Of a stretch of 64,000 nucleotides of DNA, positions 25,678 through 34,019 are shown piece by piece. The position numbers and the translations under genes are program-made. Position 1 is the stretch's first letter; each line of letters opens with the position of its first letter. The notes under the pieces are model-generated. The model had not been told where the DNA came from. It saw nothing but the letters and a program-made list of their open reading frames with translations, and did no database searches. The DNA is from Bin5 sp965261695 (lineage in GTDB: Bacteria; Chloroflexota; Anaerolineae; Caldilineales; Caldilineaceae), in contig OZ253474.1 in the NCBI GenBank assembly GCA_965261695.1, positions 2,294,001-2,358,000 on the forward strand. The letters are read 5' to 3'.

Positions 25678-27786
25678 TCAGCGCGTGCCCTCGTCCCCGC
25701 GCGGCACCGTCGCTATCCCCCCGCCCGGCCTCGGCGCCGAACTGTACGTCCCCGCCACGCCAGGGTCGATCTCCACTTCCGCAACCTCCCGCCCTTCGCT
25801 GTTCGTCCCGCACCACGCCGATATGAAGCTGCTGCCTGTCAGCGTACTGAAACTCAGACTCTTGCTGCTCTCACCCGATGTCATCGTCGCCGGCTCCAAC
25901 GAGACGTAGCTGTCCGTGTCCGCGCCCGTGCGATGATAAAGATTGTACAGCTGCCCGCAGACGCTGGCATCCGTCCAACTTACCTCAAGGTCTGCGCCAC
26001 CCGCCTGACCCAGCGACAACTCTACCGTGATCCAACTCGTCAACGCCGACGACGGACTCCCACCCATCGCTATCCTTATCAGGTTCGACAGCGTTCCACC
26101 CGCCACCTTCGTGAAATCGCGTAACAGCCACGCCGGTTGATCCAGATCTGCCAACTCCACTCGATACCAGTCCCCCTGACTGTCGATGCCGGTGATCTTC
26201 AACCACGTCCCCTGCGACACCGTCGTCAGAATCTCATAATCCGTGCCAGGTCCCGCACGCGCATTCAACAGCAGCGGTTGCGTGATCGCCGCCGGCAGCA
26301 GCGCTATCTCCGCCACCGTCAACAGTCTCACTCCCGCCAGCGAACCGATCACCGTTGTCAGGTCCTGATAGACCCAGACCAGCGTGTCCAACCCCTCCAA
26401 CTCGATCTGAAACCAGTCATCCGTCGGGTCGATGCCCCATATCCGCCCCTGCGTCCCCTGTGGCACGACCCGCACCACGTCGTAGGTCAGGCCGGGACCT
26501 GTGCGCACGTTCATGGTTATCGGCACGGTGATTGCCAGCGGCACGGAGCCGTCCGCTGCCGGTGTCCCAATCAGTTGCGCTATCTCCAACGCCGTATACT
26601 GTTTGACGCCCGCCAGGGAACCTTGAAGCGTTGTCAGACCCTGGTAGATCCAAACCTGGCCCGCCACGCCGTCGATCTCCACCTGATACCATTCATTGTC
26701 CGGGTCGATACCGACGATGGTGGCCTGCGTCCCGGCCGGCACGGTCGTGACGATGTCGTAGGTCAGACCCGGCCCCGTGCGCACGTTCAGTAGCTCCGGC
26801 ACGGTGATGGCGATCGGCGTCTGCGACTGCTGTTGAGATGATGGTGGTGATGACGGGGTCGGGGCGTCGACAAATGACTGGACGCTGCCGCCCTGGTTGT
26901 TGCTGCGTCCCTGGTTGCCGCCGCCGCCCTGGTTGTTGCCTTGGTTTTTGCCCTGGTTGTTGCCGCCATCTGTAGGCGTTGCTGTAGGCGTTGCCGTGGG
27001 CGTGGCTGTGGACACGATTGGTATTTGTTGTTGCCGCTGCTGCGACTCACTCGTTGCTGTCGGTGTCGCGGTCGGCGTTGTGGTGGCCGTCGGCGTGGCT
27101 GTGGCGGTGGCCGTTGGCGTGGCGGTGGCCGTTGGCGTGGCGGCGGGTGTCGCTGTTGGGGCCGCGGTCGGGTTGGGATTCGGGTTTGGGTTCGGATTGG
27201 AATTCGGGTTTGGGTTCGGATTGGAATTCGGGTCCGGGTCCGGCGGCTGCGGGTCGCCTACAACAAAATCCACAGTATCGGTGAGAGTAGGGGACTGGTC
27301 TATGCCGGGATCGGTGTAGGTAACAGTAAGAAGAAGTGTGTAGGGGCCGGGTTGACATTCTTTGTTTATGCGAAGAGGAAGAGGGCCGAGCGTTCTCCGC
27401 GAATCGTAAAACGCTGGAGTAAAAGTCCGGTCTGTACCCAGCCCCTGCCCTTCGCAGCTGTCGGTGTCCGTTCCACCGTCGCCCCTGTGCAATACGTCGA
27501 AACGGTACTTGACAGAGGTGAATTGGTCACGATTGTCACAGTCATTATCATTGTCTTGATCAGTGCAGGGAAAATCTCTGAGAGCGAAGCCGGCGTATAA
27601 GTACTCGCCCGTCGGGACAGTATAGTCTAGCAGATCAAAACCTATAAACGGAACTGGAGTCGGCGAGGGGTCATTCAGGGCGTAGGCTGTCTGGGACGGG
27701 GGCGCGATTACACCGGCCAGGACAGTAAGTAACAGTGCGACCGCCCCGACCACGGTGACGATCGACAGTTTGGTTTGCATTCGCAT
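25678..27786 (-). CDS. Secreted protein: Ig-like domain, low-complexity linkers, three SH3b repeats, C-terminal beta domain (copy 4)
   Basis: 702 residues from MRMQ at 27786, after GAAAGAGGGAAAGACA, the best ribosome-binding site of the family. The signal segment is followed by an Ig-like domain with DQDNDNDCDNRDQF and SCEGQGLGTDRTF, then Asn/Pro and Thr/Ala/Pro repeats, and a Gly/Asn/Gln run (GGNNQGKNQGNNQGGGGNQG). Three SH3b repeats (LLNVRTGPGLTYDIVTTVP and relatives) come next. Only this copy has a C-terminal domain, with VSWTDASVCGQLYNLYHRTG and SSFISAWCGTNSEG, that reads like a fibronectin-III or similar beta-sandwich with one possible disulfide. It is the most diverged member, and an adhesion or matrix role is likely. 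Confidence 0.85.
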   Translation of the reverse strand: MRMQTKLSIVTVVGAVALLLTVLAGVIAPPSQTAYALNDPSPTPVPFIGFDLLDYTVPTGEYLYAGFALRDFPCTDQDNDNDCDNRDQFTSVKYRFDVLHRGDGGTDTDSCEGQGLGTDRTFTPAFYDSRRTLGPLPLRINKECQPGPYTLLLTVTYTDPGIDQSPTLTDTVDFVVGDPQPPDPDPNSNPNPNPNSNPNPNPNPNPTAAPTATPAATPTATATPTATATATPTATTTPTATPTATSESQQRQQQIPIVSTATPTATPTATPTDGGNNQGKNQGNNQGGGGNQGRSNNQGGSVQSFVDAPTPSSPPSSQQQSQTPIAITVPELLNVRTGPGLTYDIVTTVPAGTQATIVGIDPDNEWYQVEIDGVAGQVWIYQGLTTLQGSLAGVKQYTALEIAQLIGTPAADGSVPLAITVPITMNVRTGPGLTYDVVRVVPQGTQGRIWGIDPTDDWFQIELEGLDTLVWVYQDLTTVIGSLAGVRLLTVAEIALLPAAITQPLLLNARAGPGTDYEILTTVSQGTWLKITGIDSQGDWYRVELADLDQPAWLLRDFTKVAGGTLSNLIRIAMGGSPSSALTSWITVELSLGQAGGADLEVSWTDASVCGQLYNLYHRTGADTDSYVSLEPATMTSGESSKSLSFSTLTGSSFISAWCGTNSEGREVAEVEIDPGVAGTYSSAPRPGGGIATVPRGDEGTR

Positions 27787-28791
27787 TGTCTTTCCCTCTT
27801 TCCTATCGGCGAGCTTGCCTGTCATAAAGCATAAGAATGAACGATTCCATTGGATCCTGCCGGTGGAGCGTTCGCCGATATCGGAGGCGGTTCGAATGCC
27901 GTTGCCGCTGACTCCAAGTCCTGCGGAGATATGGCGGCAGACACATAAAGACTCGCGCAGCGAATCAAGTACACATGCCAGTCAGTTATGCGGTTGTCAG
28001 ATAATTAGGGGAGCGGGAAGATAAGACGCTCGAATAACACAACGCGTATGGCGCATTCCGGTAATAAGAATGAAACCGGAACAACGCTCGACGCGTTAAA
28101 GAGGATGTGGATCGGGGTCGTGCATCCACTTCATCCGCACTCGCGAAGGTGCTTCTGCCGGCGACCGTGCCGGAGCGATGGCTGTCGATGTCGGCGCGTC
28201 AGCTATTACGCTGCCGGCGCTCCATGCAGTCATCCTGCTTTGGCCGCCTTCCTGTATTTTCGAACCGATAAGAAATAAAATTAATGAGTCCATGTTTCTC
28301 CACGCGGATGAAGGGATCAGGATCGTAGATCGGTACATCATCACTGTCAAACTTCAGATCCGAGTATCGGGCGCCAATATCTGGCGGGCGCGCGGCCGGA
28401 TCAGAGCGCCGATTCGCGCCTGTTGAGCGCCGGTTTCCAGTGTAGCGGACTGGAGAATCGTCGGAAAGGCGTAGCCATACGGCAGGGAAGCCGGCGCGTT
28501 GCCGTCCGCGCAAGAGCAGAAGTCCGTCTATTTCATTGGCAGATCGTATACGGATCGTAGATCAGATATGAATGCGCTTTCGTCAGCGCTTTGTCAGTTC
28601 AGGCTTACGGGAAATATGCGGGGATGTGAGGGGCGCCAATACGGTTGGTCTGTCATGGCCGGAGGGGTTGATCGGGGCCGCCGCGCGCCCCATGGTTGAT
28701 ATGGGAGTGCGCGGCAAGGTCCTTTGTCAGCCCGAACATCCTGCCCCCAGCGCCGCGCTTCTTTGAGGCAGGGGCGCATGCAACCAATGCC
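27787..28791 (-). other. Intergenic region of about 1 kb
   Basis: It holds the upstream region of copy 4 and otherwise no gene I can support. The frames seen (for example 28199-28513 on the minus strand) lack ribosome-binding sites. Near 28700-28790, TGCGCGGCAAGGTCCTTTGTCAGCCCGAA resembles the duplicated spacer sequence found at 13370 and 18280, so the spacer family extends here. Confidence 0.5.
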
Positions 28792-28828
28792 AAAAGCCCC
28801 CGCTGCAACGACGGCAGCGGGGGCTTTT
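28792..28828 (-). terminator. Perfect-stem intrinsic terminator
   Basis: AAAAGCCCCCGCTGC and GCAGCGGGGGCTTTT pair perfectly over 15 bp around a 7-nt loop. The stem has A/T tracts on both sides, so it can work in both directions. It lies 70 nt after the stop of the gene at 28898. Confidence 0.85.
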
Positions 28829-28897
28829 TGCATGCACTCTGGATGTGGCCCCGGCGTTTGCGCCGGGGGGCTTGTCGTCTACGAAGTGAACAGGTCG

Positions 28898-29428
28898 TTA
28901 CCAGCTCACGTGGGTCACTACGTTGTCTTCGCTCACGGTGAATATGTAGGCCTTGTCGGTGTCGTATTCGTTGTCGGGGTAGTAGGTGCTGATCCGCATC
29001 TTCCCGCCATTGTCTGTCTCCCAGTTGATGACAACCGATTTGCCTGTCATGGGATTGCTGCCGCTGTAAAGCTGAATCGCGGGCGAATCGGACGACTGAT
29101 TCGGCAGGTAGGGGCCGGTCTGGGAGCTGCCGTCGGCGCCGATGAAGTAGTATTGGAGGCCGTCGCCGGAGGGGCAGAGCTGTGCGGGCGTTGCGGCGTG
29201 ATGCACGATGCAATTGCCTTCGCTGAATTCATGGGTTGGATGCGCATGCGCGTCGTCGTCGGCATGGGAATGCCGGTTATGGTATTCGTCGTCGGTGTAG
29301 TCGCCACAGGCGTTATGCACGTGTGTTCCATCGTCGAACACACACCATTCTCCTGCGAATACGGTTGTCGGGACCGCTATGGCGGCGATGAGGATTGCGA
29401 GGGCGGCGGCAAAGCGTAACTGTTTCAT
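28898..29428 (-). CDS. Secreted His-rich protein
   Basis: 176 residues. Residues 1-25 are a clear signal peptide (MKQLRFAAALAILIAAIA, with cleavage likely after VFA). The mature N-terminal part is rich in His and Asp (THVHNACGDYTDDEYHNRHSHADDDAHAHPTHE), which suggests binding of zinc, nickel or copper. The second half is Ser/Asn-rich and strand-forming (KMRISTYYPDNEYDTDKAYIF). Four cysteines may form disulfides. No family was recognised. The gene has two copies of a ribosome-binding-site-bearing segment upstream. It is transcribed alone and ends at a strong terminator. Confidence 0.75.
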   Translation of the reverse strand: MKQLRFAAALAILIAAIAVPTTVFAGEWCVFDDGTHVHNACGDYTDDEYHNRHSHADDDAHAHPTHEFSEGNCIVHHAATPAQLCPSGDGLQYYFIGADGSSQTGPYLPNQSSDSPAIQLYSGSNPMTGKSVVINWETDNGGKMRISTYYPDNEYDTDKAYIFTVSEDNVVTHVSW

Positions 29429-29434
29429 CGCGGA

Positions 29435-29485
29435 TGTCTCCTTTGATTCCCTACCGTGGTAGGTGTCTCCTGTAATTCCCTACCG
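29435..29485 (-). repeat. Tandem duplication of the ribosome-binding-site segment
   Basis: TGTCTCCTTTGATTCCCTACCG (29435-29456) and TGTCTCCTGTAATTCCCTACCG (29464-29485) are a 22-bp direct repeat with two differences. On the minus strand each reads CGGTAGGGAAT...AGGAGACA. The proximal AGGAGA is about 10 nt from ATG 29428. Confidence 0.7.
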
Positions 29486-29837
29486 GTGCGAAAGAGTTGG
29501 TTTGCAGGGATATTATAGGGACGATGCTTGTGCAGGTTATGTTCCCGAAAATCCTGCTTTTCAGGGGTTGATTGGATCCGCCTTTCTGTGAGCGTGGTCA
29601 GCAGGTATTCCTGGGTGCGGTCGCCCTTGAGGCTGCTGCAGGCGCCTCATATTTTTGTTGGGTTTCCTGGCTGGAAACCTTTCAAGCACAACATCCCTCC
29701 TCTTGGGCGATATTGGGTCGCGGGGTGAAATCGTTTATGATCCTCACAGCCTCTGGCTGAACTGTGAGTGGGTGATGGGCTGTGGTTGGGGCGCGGCCGG
29801 CGGGGACCGGCGCGATTTCGTCAGGAGGGATCGGGAC
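29486..29837 (+). other. Divergent intergenic region
   Basis: It lies between the minus-strand His-rich gene and the plus-strand gene at 29838 and must hold both promoters. I could not identify boxes with confidence, and I see no small gene. Confidence 0.4.
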
Positions 29838-30749
29838 ATGGGCGATTGTAGATATTGCGGAAAATCGGCCGGCTTCCTGCGCAAGGAACATAAGGAGTGC
29901 GCGGCCGCCCATGCGCAGGGGCTGGACAATATCAGAGACATCTGTGTGAAGGCCGCCCTGCACGGCGTTGACGTCAACCTGTTGCCCACCAGAGTCCGTG
30001 CTATCGCCGCCTCCGCCTATATCGACAGTTCGGACGCGGCGGTGGCCGAGAGTCTGGCCGCGGGCTGGGGGCGGGCCGTTGCAGCCGCGATGGAGGACCA
30101 CTTTCTCTCGAACGAGGAAAAGCGGGCGCTCAACCGTTACCGCGCCCGCCACAACCTCAACGCCGGGCAGCTCGACCAGAATGGACATTTCACTCTATTC
30201 AGGATGATGTCCCTGCTCAACGCTCTCAGCGAACACAGCCTCGTGCCCCGCTTCGACCGCCGCGCGACGCGCCTGCCGTTCAACCTGATGAAGAGCGAGG
30301 AGATGCTGTGGTTGTTCAGCCCCGCAGACTATTTCGAACAGGTCACGCAGCGCGAGTTCCGAGGCGGCTCGCTGGGCGTCAGCTTCCGCGTCGCCAGGGG
30401 CGTCTACATCCGACCCAGCGCTTTTCGCGGCCGCTCCGTTGCCTCCACCTCGATCCAGCATACCGACTCCGGCACGCTCGCCATCACCACCAAGCATATC
30501 TACTTCAAAGGGAACAGCAAGAGTTTCCGGGTCAGGCTGGAAAAGATCGTCTCTTTCGAAACCTACCAGGACGGGCTGGGCATCATGCGCGACACGGCCA
30601 GGGCCAAACTCGAGATATTCAAAATGGGTTCGCTCGACGCCTGGTTCCTGCTCAACATCGTTGACGCTCTGATGAGCATGGACAGCATCACCCTGCCCAA
30701 GGCCGGCGCGCCTACGCTGGACGAACTGGTCGACCGGGATCTCGCTTGA
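29838..30749 (+). CDS. Uncharacterised protein with N-terminal zinc-knuckle-like motif, 303 aa
   Basis: ATG 29838 follows CAGGAGGGATCGGGAC. The start, CRYCGKSAGFLRKEHKEC, has a C-x(2)-C ... H-x(2)-C arrangement that could hold zinc. The middle (residues 60-190) is helical, with HFLSNEEKRALNRYRARHNL. The C-terminal half is strand-rich, and SIQHTDSGTLAITTKHIYFKGNSKSFRVRLEKIVSFETYQDGLGI resembles a short PH-like domain. Proteins with this Cys motif, helix and PH-like layout occur next to phage-type or signalling genes, but I cannot assign a function. It is followed 22 nt later by the gene at 30772 and may form an operon with it and the PIN gene. Confidence 0.7.
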   Translation: MGDCRYCGKSAGFLRKEHKECAAAHAQGLDNIRDICVKAALHGVDVNLLPTRVRAIAASAYIDSSDAAVAESLAAGWGRAVAAAMEDHFLSNEEKRALNRYRARHNLNAGQLDQNGHFTLFRMMSLLNALSEHSLVPRFDRRATRLPFNLMKSEEMLWLFSPADYFEQVTQREFRGGSLGVSFRVARGVYIRPSAFRGRSVASTSIQHTDSGTLAITTKHIYFKGNSKSFRVRLEKIVSFETYQDGLGIMRDTARAKLEIFKMGSLDAWFLLNIVDALMSMDSITLPKAGAPTLDELVDRDLA

Positions 30750-30771
30750 CAGACACCAGGAGGCTATGCTG

Positions 30772-31617
30772 ATGAATCGACTATATCTCACATTCGAAGG
30801 GCCGCACGTCGGCGAAGCTGGCCTGCCTGTAGACGCTTTCATCCATGCGCTGACAGGCATGCAGGACGCGATGCGGCTGATGGTCGAACACTCGGGAGGG
30901 CGCCAGCCGGGGCCGGGTCAACCTTCCCGCTGGGTGCGAGATCAGAGCAGCTTACAGTTGACTGCCGTGCGGCCAGGCTCGTTGGTCGCCGAATTGACCC
31001 TGGCGCCGCCTGACGGACAACTCCCTTTTGAAGATTACGCTGAGCAGGCGTTCACAGCCATATGCAACTGGGATGGCAGCCAGGATTCCTCGCTGCCCAC
31101 AGCGGTGACCGACAAACTGTGCGACATGCCCTCCGCACTCCCCATGGATGTGCGGCTCTGGCTGGGCGGCGCCGAAACCCCTCGCAGAATAGAGATTACG
31201 CGCCCACGCCCCGCTGCGCGCTCTGTACCGCAGAGCGAAGAAGCCCTCCTTTATGGCTGGCTCAAGGAGGTGAATTGGTACAGGGGCACGGCTCAACTGC
31301 ACGACTACAGTGGCTCATACGTGCGCCTGCGCTTCACGGGGGAACACGCGCAGAATATGCAGCGCTTAGCGAGACAGCACGTGGAAATCAGGGGGCACGG
31401 GAAGTTCAACCAGAGCGGGGATTGGACGACCGTCAGCGTGGAACAGATTGCCGCTGCGCGCTCATGGGGCGAGCCTTTCGACATGGAGGAATTCCTGAAC
31501 GATCCAAACCCGAAGATCTTCGACCCTGACAATCTGGTCACCGCCAGCGAGCCGTTCGACGTGGATGAGTTCGTCGCCATCATCCACGCCGGCCGCGACG
31601 AAGGCCGCAAGGATTGA
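30772..31617 (+). CDS. Hypothetical 281-aa partner of a PIN-domain protein
   Basis: ATG 30772 is preferred over ATG 30766 because AGGAGG is then at a normal 8-nt spacing. The protein starts MNRLYLTFEGPHVGEAGLPVDAFIHAL and has a strand/helix core with DQSSLQLTAVRPGSLVAELTLAP. It ends in two similar acidic segments, EPFDMEEFLNDPNP and EPFDVDEFVAIIHAG, the second probably exposed. Its stop overlaps the start of the PIN gene by 4 nt. That arrangement suggests it neutralises or guides the PIN protein, but it is far larger than normal antitoxins and has no recognised DNA-binding fold. Confidence 0.65.
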   Translation: MNRLYLTFEGPHVGEAGLPVDAFIHALTGMQDAMRLMVEHSGGRQPGPGQPSRWVRDQSSLQLTAVRPGSLVAELTLAPPDGQLPFEDYAEQAFTAICNWDGSQDSSLPTAVTDKLCDMPSALPMDVRLWLGGAETPRRIEITRPRPAARSVPQSEEALLYGWLKEVNWYRGTAQLHDYSGSYVRLRFTGEHAQNMQRLARQHVEIRGHGKFNQSGDWTTVSVEQIAAARSWGEPFDMEEFLNDPNPKIFDPDNLVTASEPFDVDEFVAIIHAGRDEGRKD

Positions 31618-32009
31618 TCAGCTTGATAGTCCTGGACACCAGCGTCGTGTCATACATCTTCAGAAGAGACGACGGGGCCTCGTTCTATCTGGAACAGGCT
31701 CGAGGCCATCGCGCCGTGATCTCGTTCCAGACCTTGGAGGAGCTGTGGCACGGAGCCTACATCGGGAAATGGGGCGGCAGGCGCAAACAGGAACTCGCCA
31801 ACCATCTCGAAAAGTACACGGTAATCTGGCCCGGCGACGGACTGGTGAGTGTTTGCGCCCAACTGCGCGCCGAACGGAAGGCTGTCGGGCGTACATTGCA
31901 GGCGGCTGACGCCTGGATCGCCGCCGCCATCATGCTGCACTGCCCGCTTGCCTCCCACGACCGGGACTTCAGCGGAATTCCTGGACTTGAGATCATACAA
32001 GCCCCATAA
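31614..32009 (+). CDS. PIN-domain ribonuclease, VapC-like
   Basis: A 131-residue protein starting at TTG 31614, overlapping the upstream stop; TTG 31623 is an alternative. PIN acidic residues are present: Asp8 (VLDTSVVSY), Glu42/43 (LEELWHGAY), Asp near 99 (ADAWIAAAI) and SHDRDFSGIPGLEII at the end. VapC toxins cleave tRNA or rRNA. Unlike the module at 8.4 kb, this copy is intact. Confidence 0.85.
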   Translation: MISLIVLDTSVVSYIFRRDDGASFYLEQARGHRAVISFQTLEELWHGAYIGKWGGRRKQELANHLEKYTVIWPGDGLVSVCAQLRAERKAVGRTLQAADAWIAAAIMLHCPLASHDRDFSGIPGLEIIQAP

Positions 32010-32142
32010 CCTCACCTGCCAGCCGGTTTGCGTCCCGCCGCGTTAGAGCGTATCATTGCGCTGGAAATAAAACTGTTTGGCAAGCGCGTCGCCAGCCTGT
32101 TAGGCCGCCGGCTGCAACGCGTGAAAGGAGCGCTGACGACGC

Positions 32143-32880
32143 GTGGCTACAACAAAACGGGCCGAGAATGAACTGCGCCCAGTCAAATTCGAACTCGACT
32201 ATATCCTCCACCCCGAAGGCTCGGTGCTGATCAGCATGGGCGACACCAAGGTGCTGTGCAACGCCACGGTGGAGGAGCGCCTGCCGCGCTGGCTGCACCG
32301 CTCCTCCCAACGCCACGGCTGGGTGACGGCGGAGTACGCCATGCTGCCGCGCAGCACGCACCAGCGCGTCGATCGCGAGACCATGCGCCCCAAAGGACGC
32401 ACACAGGAGATCGCCCGCCTGGTCGGTCGCAGCCTGCGCGCGGCGGTCGACCTGCACAGGCTGGGCGAACGCCAGATCATCGTCGACTGCGATGTCATCC
32501 AGGCTGACGGCGGTACGCGCACGGCAGCGGTCACCGGCGGCTACGTCGCTTTGGCGCTGGCGATCAAACGGCTGGAGCGCAAGAAACGGGCCAAGCCGGA
32601 TACGCTCATCCGGCAGGTGGCAGCGATCAGCGTCGGTATCCTTAACGGCAAGGCCTTTCTCGACCTCGATTATCAGATGGACCAGAACGCCGATGTCGAT
32701 TTTAACGTCGTGATGACCGACAGCGGGCAGTTCGTCGAAGCGCAGGGCACAGCCGAAGGCGAGCCGTTCAGCAAGGGCGCGTTCAACGCCATGCTGCTGC
32801 TGGCGGAGATGGGCATAGGGGAGCTGCTCCAGATGCAGAAAACCGCGCTGGCCGAGGCGGGATACGGGATCAGTTTTTAG
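32143..32880 (+). CDS. rph: Ribonuclease PH
   Basis: 245 residues from GTG 32143, with GAAAGGAG upstream. The family pattern is complete: RPVKFELDYILHPEGSVLISMGDTKVLCNATVEE, PRSTHQRVDRE, GRTQEIARLVGRSLRA, DCDVIQADGGTRTAAVTG, and the C-terminal EAQGTAEGEPFSKGAFNAML. RNase PH is a hexameric phosphorolytic 3'-exonuclease that trims tRNA 3' ends and releases nucleoside diphosphates. It is a standalone housekeeping gene here. Confidence 0.97.
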   Translation: MATTKRAENELRPVKFELDYILHPEGSVLISMGDTKVLCNATVEERLPRWLHRSSQRHGWVTAEYAMLPRSTHQRVDRETMRPKGRTQEIARLVGRSLRAAVDLHRLGERQIIVDCDVIQADGGTRTAAVTGGYVALALAIKRLERKKRAKPDTLIRQVAAISVGILNGKAFLDLDYQMDQNADVDFNVVMTDSGQFVEAQGTAEGEPFSKGAFNAMLLLAEMGIGELLQMQKTALAEAGYGISF

Positions 32881-32949
32881 TGGATGGTTTTTGGATTTCA
32901 GTCATCCGAGATCGATGCGGCTACTGACAGCTTTCAGGGGATCCGGGCA

Positions 32950-34014
32950 GTGAGCAATAAGAGGAAACGAGTGACATTGCGCGATGTGGCGCGCCACGCA
33001 GGCGTATCCCCCACCGCGGTTTCATTCGCCTACAATGCCCCGCACCAGTTGAGCATCACCACCCGCGAGCATATTCTCGACACCGCCCAGTTTCTCGGCT
33101 ACCAGCCCCATCCCGTCGCCCGCACGCTGGCCACAGGCCGCACCAATTCAATCGGCCTTCTCGTGCCCACCAGCCTGAACTGGATGCTGCATGATCCCCT
33201 CTTCACCCACTTCTTGGGCGAAATCGGCGCTGCCTGTGACCGCGAAGAGAAGCGCATCCTGCTCGCGTCAATGCACGAGACATGGCGTCGTGACCCGCCC
33301 CCAAGCAGCGATGCGATGGCGCCGTTTACCTGGCTCGCCTCGATCGCGGCCGACGGTTTTCTCATGTTCAGCATCGACCGCGCCCATCCTCTGACGGAAG
33401 CGCTGCAACGCTCGCTGCGCCCGGTCGTGCTGATCGACAGCGCCGACAACATCCAGGCGCCCACCTTCAACATCGACGATCGCGGCGGCGCTTACGCAGC
33501 GGCGCAACATCTGCTGGCAAAAGGGCATCGCCAGTTCGCCATCGCCACCATGACGCCGCGTCAGGATGGGGTCGTGATCCCCTCGATCGAACGCCGGGTG
33601 GAGGGATTCTCGCGGGCGGTTGCCGAGGCCGGCCTGCCGCCGACGGCGGTGCAGATCGTCCACGCCCGCGGCGTGCCATCCGCCGGTCACCAGTCCTTTC
33701 AAAACATCTGGCAACTGCGCCATCGCCCGACAGCCGTCTTCTGTGTGAGTGATGTACGCGCGCTGGGAATCCTGAGCGGCGCGCGCAAAGCGGGGATCTC
33801 GGTGCCGGACGACCTGGCCGTAGTCGGCTTTGGCGACCTGCCCGACGCCAGCGTATCCAGCCCGCCGCTGACAACCGTTCACCGGAACATGGACAGCCAG
33901 CCGCAACTGGCGATCCGCACACTCTTCCAGTTGATCAACGAGCAGATCAGCGAAGCCGACCTGGAATCGCCCCACATCAGCGACACCCAACTCGTCATCC
34001 GCGAAAGCAGTTGA
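32950..34014 (+). CDS. LacI-family transcriptional regulator
   Basis: 354 residues from GTG 32950 (AGGGGAT upstream); the frame is open from 32884. The helix-turn-helix VTLRDVARHAGVSPTAVSFAYN is followed by the hinge-helix region GYQPHPVARTLATGRTNSIGLLVP. A periplasmic-binding-protein core follows, with SIDRAHPLTEALQRSLRPVVLIDS and PTAVFCVSDVRALGILSGARKAGISVPDDLAVVGFGD. LacI proteins usually repress sugar genes until a sugar ligand binds. The nearest sugar locus starts at 38.2 kb, across a convergent MoxR pair, so the link is only possible. It overlaps no gene and starts 70 nt after rph. Confidence 0.93.
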   Translation: MSNKRKRVTLRDVARHAGVSPTAVSFAYNAPHQLSITTREHILDTAQFLGYQPHPVARTLATGRTNSIGLLVPTSLNWMLHDPLFTHFLGEIGAACDREEKRILLASMHETWRRDPPPSSDAMAPFTWLASIAADGFLMFSIDRAHPLTEALQRSLRPVVLIDSADNIQAPTFNIDDRGGAYAAAQHLLAKGHRQFAIATMTPRQDGVVIPSIERRVEGFSRAVAEAGLPPTAVQIVHARGVPSAGHQSFQNIWQLRHRPTAVFCVSDVRALGILSGARKAGISVPDDLAVVGFGDLPDASVSSPPLTTVHRNMDSQPQLAIRTLFQLINEQISEADLESPHISDTQLVIRESS

Positions 34015-34019
34015 GTGCG

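Noticed and set aside
28199..28513. A 104-residue minus-strand frame
   Set aside because: No ribosome-binding site, no recognisable motif, and the region shares spacer-type repeats. Treated as non-coding.
29655..29837. A longer N-terminus for the gene at 29838
   Set aside because: The upstream frame is open but has no ribosome-binding site and ends in low-complexity Gly/Arg codons. AGGAGGG precedes ATG 29838 at normal spacing.
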